Assembly (NCBI GenBank): GCA_951799445.1
Contig: OX637289.1
Coordinates: 46,290,264 to 46,354,263, forward strand
Direction of reading: 5' to 3'
Source of the DNA: Pseudisothecium myosuroides
Lineage: Eukaryota > Streptophyta > Bryopsida > Hypnales > Lembophyllaceae
DNA length: 64,000 nucleotides
Under the pieces are notes generated by a model. The model saw only the letters and a program-made list of their open reading frames with translations, ran no database searches and was not told the origin of the DNA. The position numbers and the translations under genes were made by a program. Positions 12,544-24,898 of this stretch are shown here, in pieces. The stretch's first letter is position 1, and every line of letters begins with the position of its first letter.

Positions 12544-14699
12544 TCAGGTGGCTCCCCCAGGATCACCAATAAGTCCCAGCGAGTCGTCCTTGATAGTGCC
12601 AATACAGAACTGCATAAACAAGGACAAATTTGAATCCAGTAAACAGAAAGAAGCGAAGTATCCAGCATTGAGCATGGTACAAATTTTCCCCTCAAAAGTT
12701 CCAAAACTGGTGAAACAAAACAGGAAAGAAATAAGGCACCCACTAGTCAGATGTTGCACTGCCACTGATGGCAATGAAAAACAACTTACAATCTCTGTGG
12801 CGTCAACTCGAGTACCCAAAACTTTGAGCCGTACTTCACTGTCCTTTTGTAGTCTTACCTGCATGACGAAGAATGGCAATATGAGCAAGCAAGCACGAAT
12901 TCTAAGCACAGTACTCTGAGTTGTTCTGGAATGCAAGCACGCAACTAGCAAGGCACGGGAAGCTCCTGAGTCGTGCATACTTGATAAAAACTTCATAACA
13001 TCAACATCAACAATATCCTTTTTGAAAACGTCAGCATGTAGAAGAGGACACTTTCGTACCGAGCCATCTCAAGTTTCATAACTCCGGAACATCTCCTCAT
13101 TGAAAAACCATATCATCTGGTATCAACTGTCAAAACACGAGGTTAACATGAAGAATTGAAAATTGAAATATTATCATCCTGGCCCGGTTAGTAAAAATGT
13201 AGATATGACAATTGCATAGTTCAAGAAATGTTCACACCCAGTAACATCTGAAAAGTTGCCACTGACCCAATAACAAGAAAAGAAGACTGCCAAATGATCA
13301 ATTCCGCGGCGAACAGCGAGAAGCTCACTGCACACCTCACAGAAAAGTCTGCAGGCTTACATGATTCGATACCAAGATCTGCACAGGGCCAGCTTCGGCG
13401 AAGAAACCCATCTGCATAAGTCGAGGTAAGTTTCAGATAGTTGTGTCGTTGAGATATCATTCCTGAGTTGCTTCGACTTTCAATTGAACATGTACCTCAT
13501 CTGAAGTGAGGGACACAGGTTGAACCAACAAGTTCGAAATAACAAAAAATACTACCCCTGGAATGATATGAAAAACATATTTCGATCTCGTTATCTCATC
13601 CAATGCCAACTTGAGTTCATGAGCATAAACAGGTGGTGCTTACGCATCTCTTACGTGATCAGATAAGCATTTGCGACAACAAGGATTCCAGCTACGTCTT
13701 TGAAGTGAATTGGACCGCTTTCGACCCGAGATGCATTCAAAACTGAGAATCAGCGTTCCCGGCGTTCGTTCCCCGGCGTTAGAACAGGCCAAGCATTGCG
13801 TAGGGGCCAAGGCATGGCACTTCCCCTGCAGCACTATATAAAGCAGAGTTCGTCCTCACTTCTCACAACAATCCAAAAACCCTTAAAACAACAACGGGGC
13901 CTAAAAGGACTCCCCCCTCCTCCATGGAGGGGTAGCAATGGGAATGGCCTCGGGCTTGAAACAATCCCCAAACCCCAACAACCCCACAATCCACAAAACC
14001 CTACCACACACTAGACACCACACAAAGCCTGAAACCCCACAGGCACAATGCGTCCTTCTGAAATCAAATATTTCCCCCAGTACAACAACGAAGCCCTTTT
14101 TAAACCCAGAATCCTTTCCGCAAATTTCTACTTACATCATTAAACGCTTATGCTCTTGACCTAAATTTCATCATCTTGGTTGTCAATAGGTTGCACAGGA
14201 AGTCTATTTCTTAACATTCAAGCATTAATTCATCAAATTGGTTGTCGATTGGTTGTAGAGGAGGTTTATTTTCTAAGATTTCAGCATTCCTTTGGCTGAA
14301 AGAAAAATAATTTGAACAAAACATTGCCCTGTTCATGATGAGCATCCAGAATGTAAACTTCGGAGCGCTTAAGTGTTAACACTACAGAGACCTAGTAGCC
14401 GCAGCAACGCGGTGCACCCGCGGTTTGGATGATTCAAACCCTAACCCTAAAACCCTCCCACAACCAAACCACATGACCAGGCTCTCTTCAGTGCCATTTC
14501 CGAATACTCCGGTCTGAAACAAAATAAATAAGTGACGTTGGTCGACTAAACTCGCCAATTCGCAACGACGGAGCTTCGTAGTGACACCGAAGTTACTTAT
14601 TTGACAAGGAAGCGAAGGAGAAGCGCGAGAAGTCCCTTCCGTACCTGCAAGTGCCTTCGACGTCCTGAAATGGCGATCCAAGTAGATGCGGAAAAACAT
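12544..14699 (-). pseudogene. RPB7-like (RNA polymerase II stalk subunit) pseudogene
   Basis: Exon-like pieces on the minus strand match the conserved subunit RPB7. They are DVEGTC at 14664-14645, MGFFAEAGPVQILVSNH at 13411-13361, LIPDDMVFQ...GDVP...DGS at 13126-13060, VRLQKDSEVRLKVLGTRVDA...EI at 12858-12790, and FCIGTIKDDSLGLIGDPGG ending in TGA at 12609-12544. All have proper AG/GT borders and agreeing phase. The 13126-13060 exon is broken: codon 10 is TGA, one extra base follows GDVP, and a further TGA stands where ETSDGS would be expected. The middle of the S1/RNP region between DVEGTC and MGFF was not found in 1.2 kb. MFFRIYLDR at 14699 resembles the usual RPB7 start but is out of frame with the next piece. 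Introns are retained, so this is a DNA-level copy and not a processed one. Confidence 0.78.
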
Positions 14700-14908
14700 G
14701 CTGCTGGGCCTCGGAAACTACAATACTTACAAATGCTTGAATTACGACCTCGGGAAGGAGCGACAACTGAAGCGCAAAACGGAACACACCCAATGCAAGC
14801 CACAAGCAAGAGTGACGACTTCACAAGGGTCTGGGCAATTAGGGTTTAGGGCTTGGAAATTTAGTGGGCCATTTCCATGGTCGGTGTTTTTTTCTCACTT
14901 TAGCCCTA

Positions 14909-15178
14909 AGGTAGGTATTCCAAAACCGCCACTAATTGCTACTGTGCCTAATTACTACTATTAGACTGTTCAAATTCTTATGTCTTCTTATTGGCAAGGG
15001 AAAGGAGGTTCCAACGCACCAAAGAACGTGACATTTGGATACCGTATGCAAAAGTTATGAAGGAACAAAGTTTGGTTCTAAAAGCGTTTCTTTCACAGAG
15101 GTACATGACTGATTTTGAAGATGTACACACAATGACTATGGCGCTTTAAGTTCAGTGGCGGTTTTGGGATACCTACCT
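14909..15178. mobile_element. 270-bp Stowaway-like MITE, copy 1
   Basis: Terminal inverted repeat AGGTAGGTATTCCAAAACC at the left, with its near-perfect complement ending GGGATACCTACCT at the right. Flanked by TA on both sides. It lies just 5' of the RPB7-like pseudogene. Nearly identical to the copies at 37596 and 47797. Confidence 0.85.
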
Positions 15179-16006
15179 TAAGTGCCCAAGGCCTTTATTG
15201 AGTTTACTCTATATCAAACAAAAATCCCAAAATTTTGATGAGTTTCATCAAATTCTTTTGATTTGTAACCATACAAATTTTTGAATTGTAAACGTACAAA
15301 CTCAAACTAGACTTATTGTGGATCATGGAGGAAAAGATTTCATATCAATATTAGTTATGGGTTGAAAGATTATAATATTTGATTTTGAAGGTGTTAAAAT
15401 TGTCAAAGCGAATTGAAGTCTATCAATCGTCTTTCTACAATTCAAATCTAAAATTGAGGTCATGAAAAAAAATATGAAATTAAAGGGCATGACATGTATA
15501 ACCACAATCAACTTACGACTTCTCAAAATCTACCTCTCAATTTTTCTTAATGAATTTCAAATGAGACTCTTTGTCCAGGATGCAATGGTTCATTTCCAAG
15601 AACCCTTGTCACTAAACTATCAAGATTTGCATTGAATATCCTTCAACAAAATCTTGAATAGAAAAATCATAAAAAAATTTGTTTTCAAAATTAGATTTTA
15701 GATGCTAGAAAATATACTTAAAAAGATATTCATTTTTTTGAAATGCTAAAATTAATAACTGATAAGTGTTGTTTCACTTTGAAGTTTTGTTGACATCTAA
15801 ATTAGGTGTCTTCAGCATGTAGGGATTTAGGATAGATTGAGATAATTTTGTTGAGTCCAATTGAAGTTATATTTTGTGGTTTTAAATAATTGGTGTTGTA
15901 ATTCAAAAATATGACCTACAATCATGTCACTACAAGAGAAAGGTTTGTTTTAAGTGAGTTTTTAAGTATAGTCCTAGACACATGATTTTAAGTAATGACC
16001 TTTAAT

Positions 16007-17081
16007 GGGTGATTGCAAGGAAGACCGACCGATTTTGTCACACATTGGCAAAATTGGGTTGTCTTCTGCTATAACTTTTGAAATATGAATTCAATGCCAA
16101 AAGTAGAAAAATACTTGTTTAGATGTCTTGATTATTATTGTATCCCTTATTTTTCAAAATTTTAGAAAAATCATTTAATATTTGAAATTCAATTTCTCTA
16201 ATTTGTCACACTTTCAAGTTTAGGGGTTTTGGATACTAATGAGTGGTTCAAATTACTGATTTCAGTCGAAATTTTTGTGGTTCATTCTTCTAGTAGGCAA
16301 ACATATTCCTACCAAAGTTCATCTAAAAATACGTTATTTTATGTCCTCTACGTTTGTGCAAAGAGGCCTCCCTTGCGCGCGCATTTGTGAACAATAGAAA
16401 CGGTTTTAACCTCATTTTTTTGGTTGAAACCCATCACTAGGAAGTCCTCTCAAATTATATATTTTTAGTTTTTTAATAATTGTTGTTCCTATTTATTACA
16501 AATTAAAACATCAAAGTATGTATTTTTTGGCCAAAATTCTTGAACATAGAATTTGTCCCAAAAAATACATACTTTGACGTTTTAATTTGTAATAAATAGG
16601 AACAACAATTATTAAAAAACTAAAAATAGACCATTTGAGAGGACTTCCTAGTGATGAGTTTCAAGCAAAAAAATGAAGTCAAAACCATTTCTATTGTTCA
16701 CAAGTGCATGCACAAGGGAGGCCTCTTTGCACAAACGTAGAAGACATATAATAATGTATTTTTAGATGCCCTTTGGTAGGAATATGTTTGCCTACTAAAG
16801 GAATGAACCACAGAAATTTCAACTAAAAATCATTAAATTAAGCCGCTCATTAGTATTCAAAACCCCTAAATTTGAAAGTGTGACAAATTAGAGAAATTGA
16901 ATTTAAATATTAAATGATTTTTTAAATTTTTTGAAAAATAAGGGATACAATAACATTCAAGATATCTAGAAATAGTTTTTTTTGTTTTTGGCATAATGTT
17001 TATAATTCAAAAGTTATAGCAGAGGACAACTTGTTCTACTCAAGTGTGACAAATAACGGTCGGTCTTTCTTGCAATCACCC
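16007..17081. mobile_element. Foldback element H1 (4-bp TSD TAAT)
   Basis: Two ~520-bp arms form an almost complete palindrome centred near 16545. The left arm starts GGGTGATTGCAAGGAAGACC and the right arm ends with its complement. Outside lie TTTAAT and TAATGAG. The empty site CTTTAATGAG can be read from the other half of the host element at 24280-24290, giving a clean TAAT duplication. No coding frame spans the arms. Confidence 0.85.
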
Positions 17082-17722
17082 TAATGAGATTTTCAGCAAA
17101 ATTTTACTTAAAACACATGAAAAAAATATGATGAATTTGAATTGAATACTGGACTTAGTAGTCTGAGCTAGCATTTTTGCCAATTTTTTTCTGTAAAACA
17201 CAAAATTTTATAGATATAGTTGTTCCACAAGATTTTATTTCTTTTGTACAATTATTTTTGAAGATACAATTTATCAAAAAAATTGGAACCTACTTTTGAA
17301 ATGTTTTTTGTCTACAAAATACAATCTATTCTTAGGAATATTTCTTGACTACCAAATACAAAAGTTGAATTCAATTTCCATAATTTTCAAATAGATAATA
17401 TATTTAAAAAAAATTAAGTTAACATAACAATAATAAATAATAAAACCACATCAAACTTTATATTTATAGCATATGAAAAATATCACATCAAAATTTAGTG
17501 AAGTTGCATCTTTCACTTGCCCTAAACTATTTTCTAATAGAAATTGGCATATTTAAATTAAATATTTCTATTTGAGTAAGAAAGATTTGCAATTGCTTAT
17601 ATGTTTTTTCAAGAAGATGCTCTAACTGCCCGAAAAACAAGAATGTCCATAACTTTCTCATAACTAATCCAAATGAAATTAATAAAAGCTTTCCACATAG
17701 ACAAAAATATAATCTATGGGAA

Positions 17723-17723
<1 letters not shown>

Positions 17724-17773
<50 letters not shown>
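17724..17773. repeat. (AT)n(AG)n microsatellite
   Basis: A run of about ten AT units is directly followed by about twelve AG units. Confidence 0.95.
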
Positions 17774-17777
<4 letters not shown>

Positions 17778-18409
17778 AAAATTTGCCAATTTTTTTTTGC
17801 TGCCCGGGCTGCCCGCCGTCCCCTATTTTGAGCCTATTTGGTCATAACTGTTGTTCTTGGGCACCGATTGTGAAAAAATTTAAATTCCCACAAAGCTAAT
17901 CAGCTTTTCTACCTCAAAAAAAAGTTTCAAAAAATCAGGAGAAAAATTCAGCCCTTAGGTACCTGCCCAAAATCCCATTTGTCCCCCGAAGGAACAATGG
18001 GCTTTTAGGGGTTAAGGTCATTACTTATAGGACTATACTTAAAACACCCCTTTATCTTGGAGTGTAGTTTCCATAACTGTTTCTTCCTCACATTCTAATC
18101 TAACACAAGATCCTACAATTAGAGATGCAAAAGAAAATAATTTCAAAAGCCTTTTGCTTTTTGCAATAGAAATGATAATTTTGAGTATTTTTTGATGGAA
18201 AAAAGGCGTTAGGGCTGTTCAAACTAAAATTTTATTTAGTGAAATACTATTGAGTAAATTAGAATTCCAAATATTTATATTTTTTATAATATACTAAAAA
18301 TATCTCTAAAATTTTCTAAAAAATTTGAAACATTAGATGAGATTTCAAAGGATTAAAGGGCTATTTCAAGCCCGTTTTCCACTACTAGCCAGAATTTTAA
18401 AATAAATAA

Positions 18410-18411
<2 letters not shown>

Positions 18412-18475
<64 letters not shown>
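18412..18475. repeat. (TA)n microsatellite
   Basis: About 30 uninterrupted TA units, preceded by AAATAAATAAATAAATATA. Confidence 0.97.
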
Positions 18476-18478
<3 letters not shown>

Positions 18479-20339
18479 AGTTTAAATTTTAAAGTGTCTA
18501 ATTTTATTTAAAATATTTGAAAATTTTAATACAATTTTATACAAAAAAGTTACCTACACCTCAATATATCTAAAGTTAGTTGAAAGAAATACAATTTCTC
18601 AATTAGTTATGGCAATTTTTGAAGTGTATGAAAACTTTTGAGAGTTATTGAATATAAAGTGAATAGGCGGCTTTTCCTACAAACTTTTGAATGTAGCCTT
18701 AATGGCAGTTGATGGTATATTGTTTTGAAGTCAAAACTAGATGAAAGATAGTCTGAACTAAATGAAATTTCATTCAAAATGGACGGAAAATATTTGCTTT
18801 AGTTCAAATTTAACATTTATAAAAATAGATTCAATAGTCAAATTATATATTGATTGCTAAAAATTACAAATAAATAACCATGCCTATTATCCAAGGGGCT
18901 CATTGTGTGCTAGATTTAGAAAATAGCCTTGCATTCAAATATAGCATCTCAACAAAAAATAGAAGAAAAAAATTTAAAAACTATTTATTCAACTATAGGA
19001 TACAAACAAAGTCATTAATGGCATTAAAACTAATAGTGGATACTCTAAAATATGTATTGTTTTTGAAATTTTAAAAGTAGTAAAATATTCATTTTTTTAG
19101 AAAATACAACCTGACAACATCCAACGCTAATAGTTTTCTAGTAAAATTGGATTTTGAAGAGGTTGCAACAACTCTGGCATGTGAGCGTGGAAAGGCGAGC
19201 TTGTGAGCCTAGAATCAATTTTAAGCATTGGTTGTGCAATGCTTGCAGTCATTGATTGATGAAAGGTTGAGAATGCACATTTGTGAATGGTTTCAGATTG
19301 TAATGAAATTGTCAAAATGTTTTTCAAAAACATAAGCTAGAAGTACCAGTAGTTGATCATTTAAGCAATTTTGGAATAGATCGTGTAGAGTAAGAGGTAG
19401 TAGAAAGCGTGAAAAATATAGGGATTGCAAATTTTTCAGAATTGTATTTCCAAAATTGAAATTACTATGAATTTTGGGAGCCAAAAAGCACTTTTCACCA
19501 ATAGTCATTGTCTAGGCTCTTCCAATTTTGATCATTTAAAAACTACTTTCCCGCTCACTACTTCTTATGTTTTTTGCTCACTACTTTGGGACATGTCATA
19601 ACCTTAATAGTACCAACCTTGAAAGGACCAAATAAACACATTCCCAGCTTCCTTTGGAAATTCATTCTAACCTTGATTGGAAATACTACATCCCTACAAG
19701 TTGGGTACTAAGCGACGAGCGTTGAGCAATGAGCAGTAAACAGTGACCGTTTTCAAAAATTCTTGTGAAAAATTCAAAACTTTTCACCATAAAATGATCC
19801 CTATATTCGTGGTTTAGAGTAATACTTATTGCTATAAATAAATCTAAATTAAAGAGGATGAATGGGGATGAATGGAAATGGATGAATTTGGATGAATTTT
19901 TTGTAGTTGACTTTGTTGGATGAAATACATTTGTTGTTTATTGCATTGTATGATGGATGTCTATTGAATGGGACTAAAAAAACTCATTTGTTTAAGATAA
20001 GGATTGATGTCCAAGTACCTTCAATCTAAGGTAGAAAAATTGCCAAAAGACCCTCCCTTTATTAATTTGGAGGGCTATTCAAACTTGTGATAAAAAAGAT
20101 AAAAAATTCAAAAAAAATTCAAAAAAAAAAATCGATTTAAAAAATTCAAAATTAAATAGATGTCTCTTTAGATTGAAGGAGCGATTTCTTGTTGCTAAAG
20201 GCATCCTCCCCACTATCCACTGAGAATTGTCAGGCAACCTATTTCTCCTCCCTCAAAAAAAAAGAAAAATCAGCAGCCATCAGATGAGATTAAAAAAAAC
20301 CTAAGACTACCCTCAATTGCCGTGCGATGTGTATTAAAA
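18476..20339. other. AT-rich DNA without a gene
   Basis: Only short open frames occur, with no recognisable domains. A GATGAATGG-type short repeat is seen at 19855-19895. It lies inside the M2 element. Confidence 0.5.
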
Positions 20340-20605
20340 AATAATAGTTGTGCAATTTGAAAAGAAAACAATAACCCCTTCAAAAAATCAATAGCCTTGC
20401 AATTCAAAAAGAAAACAATAACTGTAAGATTTGACTTGAGGGAAATTTAACAAATGAAAAATGAAAAATGAACAGCTGTGCAATTTAAAAAGAAAACAAT
20501 ACGCTCCTTTTCAAAAATCAACAACCATGCGATTCAAAAAGAAAACAATCCCCCCTTGAAAATTTCAATAGCCGTACAATTCGAAAAGAAAACAAAAGTC
20601 GTATG
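20340..20605. repeat. Irregular tandem repeat, five units
   Basis: Five copies of roughly GTGCAATTCAAAAAGAAAAC followed by AATAACC-like spacers, at about 20345, 20395, 20475, 20525 and 20572. The interval varies from 47 to 80 bases. Confidence 0.7.
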
Positions 20606-20879
20606 GTATAATTTGACTTGAAGAAGAAGTTGTTAGTATCTGTACGCGCCTACCTTGCGACTTACTTGGTGGCAATGAAGTTTATCAACAAAATGATCAC
20701 CCCTCTCAAAATTCCATTTTAGTTTGATGCAATTTCATTTTTTTAAGAGTAATTCATTAATTTTGATTATAATTGTAGATTTTGAAAAGAGTTTACATTA
20801 TACCTAAATAACTACAACATCAATTATGAAGGTTTAAAAGACCATAGTTGAATTCGCTTATTAATGCTACATTGCAACC

Positions 20880-23800
20880 ATGGCGGAAATGTTAATAGCA
20901 GAGAAGTTGGCAATTCTAACAAGGAGGAAGAAAGTTGAAGAAAAACCTCCTACACCTCCACCACAAGGTTTAAAAAAATTGAACATCAAATTTAAATATA
21001 GGTTATTTAAAATGCTATTTAAACTTAACGTTTTGAAATGCATTTAAAAAGTAGAAATGACAAGAATTTTTTTTTAATGAAATATGAATGATAATTGTTT
21101 TTTATATAACGGTGATGATTAATTTAAATCATATTGCTACCATCTTGATATTTAATAAATTAAATGGACTACAATTTACAAGAGTTGTTGAATCAAAGTA
21201 CTTAATTTTTTATTTAATTTATTACAGTGCCTGAAGAACATGTTTTGGAGTGGTGTCATTGTACATCTTCGACAATACTTGTAAAAAGATGAATATTGAA
21301 AAAAAATAGACACCAAAAACAATGTACATTTCAAAGTTGATACTAATGCCATTAAAGAAGATATAAAATAATTGGAAGTTGCATTTGATTTTTATCTTGT
21401 GAAAGATTCATTGATGGTAGTTTCTAATCATTTAATTAGTTATAAATTTTTTAATTTAAAAAAATATTATATATTATGACATGCACTTATTATTGATATA
21501 TTATTTTATATTATTCAAAGACATTCAACTATTGAACTTAATTAAAATATATTTGATTTGATATTAGATGTTAATCAATATGAAAGAATGACTATTCTAT
21601 TTTAACCCCTAAAGGTCAGAGACTATGTTTTCACCAAAACCGCTCAAAAACTGCCATTTCTAATATAAGTACCAAATTTTAGAAAAAAAACATTTTTGGA
21701 CACATGTAACCGTAAGATCTTATATAACACTGGTTTGAGAAGATGTGAAAAAAATTTCAGAAATTTCCACCGTGTGGATTGGAAGACATTAGCGTTTGAA
21801 TTGACAAAAGCCCTTTTTTTGTCCCTGTGAAAATCCCGGCAGCTGCACTTCACAAGGTCACATTTGTATGAAAAAATGCCCAAAATGGTGGTTACTCTTT
21901 GGATCATTCTTCTAGGCAAGTTGGCTACATGCTTGAAAAATTTCAGATTATTTGGAATTGCACAACATATAGGAAAAAAATAGTAAGTAGAAAAAAGTAG
22001 AGAATGATTCAAAACACTAAATTGTCAAGAATTTATTTATGGAATTGAAAAATGCCAATCCCAACGGTTGTAATGTTGTAATAAATAATCTACATCCAAT
22101 GTTTTTATTTTTTTTCAAAAATATTAAAAATTGAGTTAAATAAAGGACTTCAAAGTTTATTTTAGAGTAGAGATGCCATAACTATCCTCAAACTAAGAAT
22201 CCTCATAACTTTTGACTCATTAATCCAAATGGAATGATTTAAAGCTTTCCACTTACATATAAATATAAAGAACCAATTTAAAATTTTTATTTAAAAAAAA
22301 ATGATTTTTAAAGAATTTTTTTGAGCTGCCCGGGCTGCCCGCCATACACGAAAAATTACATATCATACAATAACTTTTTAACCATGTAGTCAAAAGTTAT
22401 GAAAATTGTTGGGCTTTAAAGCTACTCCTCGGGCACATCTTGTGTGAAAATTTCAAAGAAGAAAAAGAAAAAACCCACTCATAATGAGCTGCCCAAAATC
22501 GCTATGTTGTCAAAAAACGGTGCTTGGACCTTTAGGGGTTAAATGGATTTTGAATTTATTTGCAAAATTCTCATGAAGATTATTTTCTTCTTCAGTATAT
22601 TACTAACAATCAATATGTGTGCAATCACAACTTTAAACTTGTTGTAATAGAAGTTCGAGAAGCTATTGAAAAGGTATAGAAATTTAGTAAAATAAATACT
22701 TGCTCTATTTCAAAACAATCTTCCGGTTGGACTATATGTTTGGGATTTTTTTTGCTGAAAATAACATTACTTATTTCAACCTATTTTGAGCTATAAGTTG
22801 AGTTCAACGCATTCTTATTGTCCTAAAATTTTGAGTTTTGTAGGCTTTTTCAAAATTCAGTATTAAACTTATTTGCAATAAAATTAAAGGAAACGAGAAG
22901 ATCATTTTGGGACAAGGAGGGAGTATGTTGAAGAAGGATTAATGACCAATTTGGAAATTATCCTATTAGTATAATAAGTTCGTTCCAAGGAAGACGGTAA
23001 AGTAGGAAAATCTATGCTAATAAGTTCAAACTCAAAAACAAGTAACACAATTCCAATACACACAATCATTTGTTTTTCTTGACTCCACCAAGACATATAA
23101 TTAAATTCAAAATTATATCCACATTCCCAACTTGGAACTCATCAATCACACTACAATGACATTACACATCCCGATTGGAATTCAACACTTGCAATTTTTT
23201 AATTTTATAAAACTTCCACATCTTACTGGTTCACACAAATTTCTCTCCTACACATCTACACTTCCAATTTGACACTAGTTTGGCACACTTTTGTGTAATT
23301 GCAAATCTTGTTCAACCCTACTCCATCCCAACTGGGACATAACTGCAAACTCTACTCACTTCTTGGATCACCCTTGTCATACTGCAGGACTAACCTCTAA
23401 CACACCCCAAGCACCAACTTGGAACATACAAATATGAAAACTACACAGCTTGACTAGCTGGGACTCGCATTGGACTTCTTTGACAGTGGGTCAAAATGAA
23501 TCCGGAAAGAAGGACCTAATAGGGACCAGAACGGTAGTTGACAAACTGCCCAACTAGAAATACTAACCGCAAAGGAAAACCACCCAAATTGGATTTGACA
23601 TCCTCAAAATTAGCCCCATAACTACATTCCAACTTGGTAAAATACCTCAAAATCACCAAATTGAAACACTAACTTACAAAAAAGCCTATCAAAAATCCAA
23701 ATAAGCACTCAAAAAGTTTTTTTTTTTAAAAACATCCAACTAATTTATCTACAGAGTACAAGATTTTATTAATATAACTATATTTATTCAATGCTTGAAT

Positions 23801-24060
23801 ATATTATTCTACAAAGAAAAAAATATTGATTATTGCTATGAATTTGAAGTTCTTGTAGGAATTGTTTTGGATGAGGCACGATAGCAAGTGGAGTTAGTGG
23901 ACAATGTCATTGTGCTGGATTATATTGAAGATGGGATGGCATGTCCTATCCGATTGGTGGAGAGTGATGGAGAGGGCACTGCAAAAAATGCATTTGTTGC
24001 TATTTATATTCTATTGGTTTACGTTGACCGTGATGCACACAATAGTCTTTTAGTGTAATT
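20880..24060 (+). pseudogene. Broken multi-exon gene fragment inside element M2, unidentified
   Basis: Exon-like blocks lie in order on the plus strand. The first is 20880-20967 (ATG in an ACCATGG context, MAEMLIAEKLAILTRRKKVE, ending PPTPPPQ, phase 1). The second, 21228-21416, starts in the matching phase with VPEEHVLEWCHC and then has a stop and a shift. The third is 22596-22673 (YITNNQYVCNHNFKLVVIEV, open, phase 0). The fourth, from 23859, includes VELVDNVIVLDYIEDGMACP with one TAG in frame, though its phase fit is unclear. Borders are AG/GT. I do not recognise the protein. It may be a decayed transposon gene or host sequence picked up by the element. A TTAA element interrupts it between blocks two and three. 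Confidence 0.4.
21602..22542. mobile_element. TTAA-flanked piggyBac-like MITE (P3)
   Basis: TTAACCCCTAAAGGTC at the left and GGACCTTTAGGGGTTAA at the right, 941 bp. The first 13 bases are perfectly inverted. It carries the family landmarks, including GCTGCCCGGGCTGCCCGCC near 22325. The minus-strand frame at 22012-21644 is an artefact of this repeat. Confidence 0.85.
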
Positions 24061-24242
24061 TTGATCATCGAAACACTTCTCGTGTTTCATGTAATATGTT
24101 TTATGCAATATAAAGAAATGAAAATCATTTCCGGCCAATTACAGTGTGCCACATGTGCAAAGTTTATTCTCTAACTACCCTACTATTGCATTTGTACATG
24201 ATTTTACACTATCACCTCAAAAAAGGCAGTAACTGCCTATAC
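22543..24242. other. Interior of element M2
   Basis: AT-rich DNA apart from the exon-like blocks at 22596-22673 and 23859-24060. The 23100-23700 stretch is CA-rich and has no credible frame. Confidence 0.5.
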
Positions 24243-24898
24243 CATGTGTTTTAAGTAAAATTTTGCTGAAAATCTCATTAAAGGTCATTACTTAAAATCA
24301 TGTGCCTAGGACTATACTTAAAAACTCACTTAAAACACCCTTTTCTCTTGTAGTGTGTGTAGTGTATTTTTCAACTTTGTGGGTGAATGAACACAACATC
24401 CTACACCAACACCGCATGAGGGTGCCAAATTAATCATGACATTCTTGATAAACTTCAAATAAATGAACACATATACAAAACCAATGTCAAAATAATGCCC
24501 AAATTATTTAAGTTTAGGCGTGCAGCTTTTAAATTTTCATTAAAACTCTTAATCGCACACCTCAATCTCAAAAAAATATACTTCCACAAATCAATGCATT
24601 AAAAAAATGCACTAGAGCTTCACTATGCACTAAATTTGACAACTAATATATTAAAAAAATTGGAAATTGGAAATAGTAAGATTTTATATTCTTAAGAATT
24701 ATGAGTATGGAAATTATAATGAAACATTGTAATTTGTAAATAAATTACAATCTTGAAACTTATAAATTATCAAAATCAAAATTAAATTCAAATATTAGAA
24801 AATGACATTAGAGGGACCTACCCTAAATCCTAAAAAATCCATTCTAAGATTTTGATCCGCAAAAGATAAATATAACCTATTATAATGTCAAATGATAG

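Larger units (their letters stand above)
9784..18015. mobile_element. TTAA-flanked piggyBac-like element or composite (P1)
   Basis: The left end at 9784 reads TTAACCCCTAAAGGCCC. The right end at 18015 is the complement of TTAACCCCTAAAAGCCC, so termini and TTAA duplication agree. The outer ~350 bases at each end resemble the ~940-bp family elsewhere in the window (for example the 'CTGCCCGGGCTGCCCGCC' region near 17795). The 8.2 kb interior contains another copy, repeats and the RPB7 pseudogene. It also holds the left end of a CACTA element that extends beyond 18015, so the present arrangement cannot be a simple nested insertion. Confidence 0.5.
9374..18064. mobile_element. CACTA-type MITE (M3) split by a TTAA-flanked insertion
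   Basis: The left half at 9374-9787 begins AACTATAAGAGAAAAGG, a degenerate CACTACAAGAGAAA end. The right half at 18012-18064 ends with the complement of CACTCCAAGATAAAGGGG. Both ends are flanked by TAG, a 3-bp target duplication as expected for CACTA elements. The halves join at TTAA in the family sequence ACCCATTTAAGGTCATTAC; compare the intact copy at 27467-27678. The span between them is insertion and later material. Confidence 0.6.
15928..24355. mobile_element. CACTA-type element (M2), 8.4 kb including later insertions
   Basis: The left end CACTACAAGAGAAAGG and right end CTTTTCTCTTGTAGTG are perfectly complementary for the first 14 bases, and subterminal blocks also match. Both sides are flanked by TGT, a 3-bp duplication typical of CACTA transposons. 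It contains the foldback at 16007-17081, exon-like fragments (20880-24060) and a TTAA element (21602-22542). No transposase is recognised. It overlaps M3/P1 in a non-nested way (see findings). Confidence 0.65.

Noticed and set aside
13640..13834. 64-codon minus-strand frame between RPB7-like exons
   Set aside because: No match to the missing central part of RPB7 and no supporting splice borders.
14667..14699. MFFRIYLDRHF as a confident RPB7 first exon
   Set aside because: It resembles the RPB7 start, but it is out of frame with DVEGTC and the intervening conserved residues are missing. Kept only as a possible remnant.
21644..22012. 122-codon minus-strand frame
   Set aside because: Lies inside a TTAA-flanked MITE. 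Related copies have the frame broken at different places.
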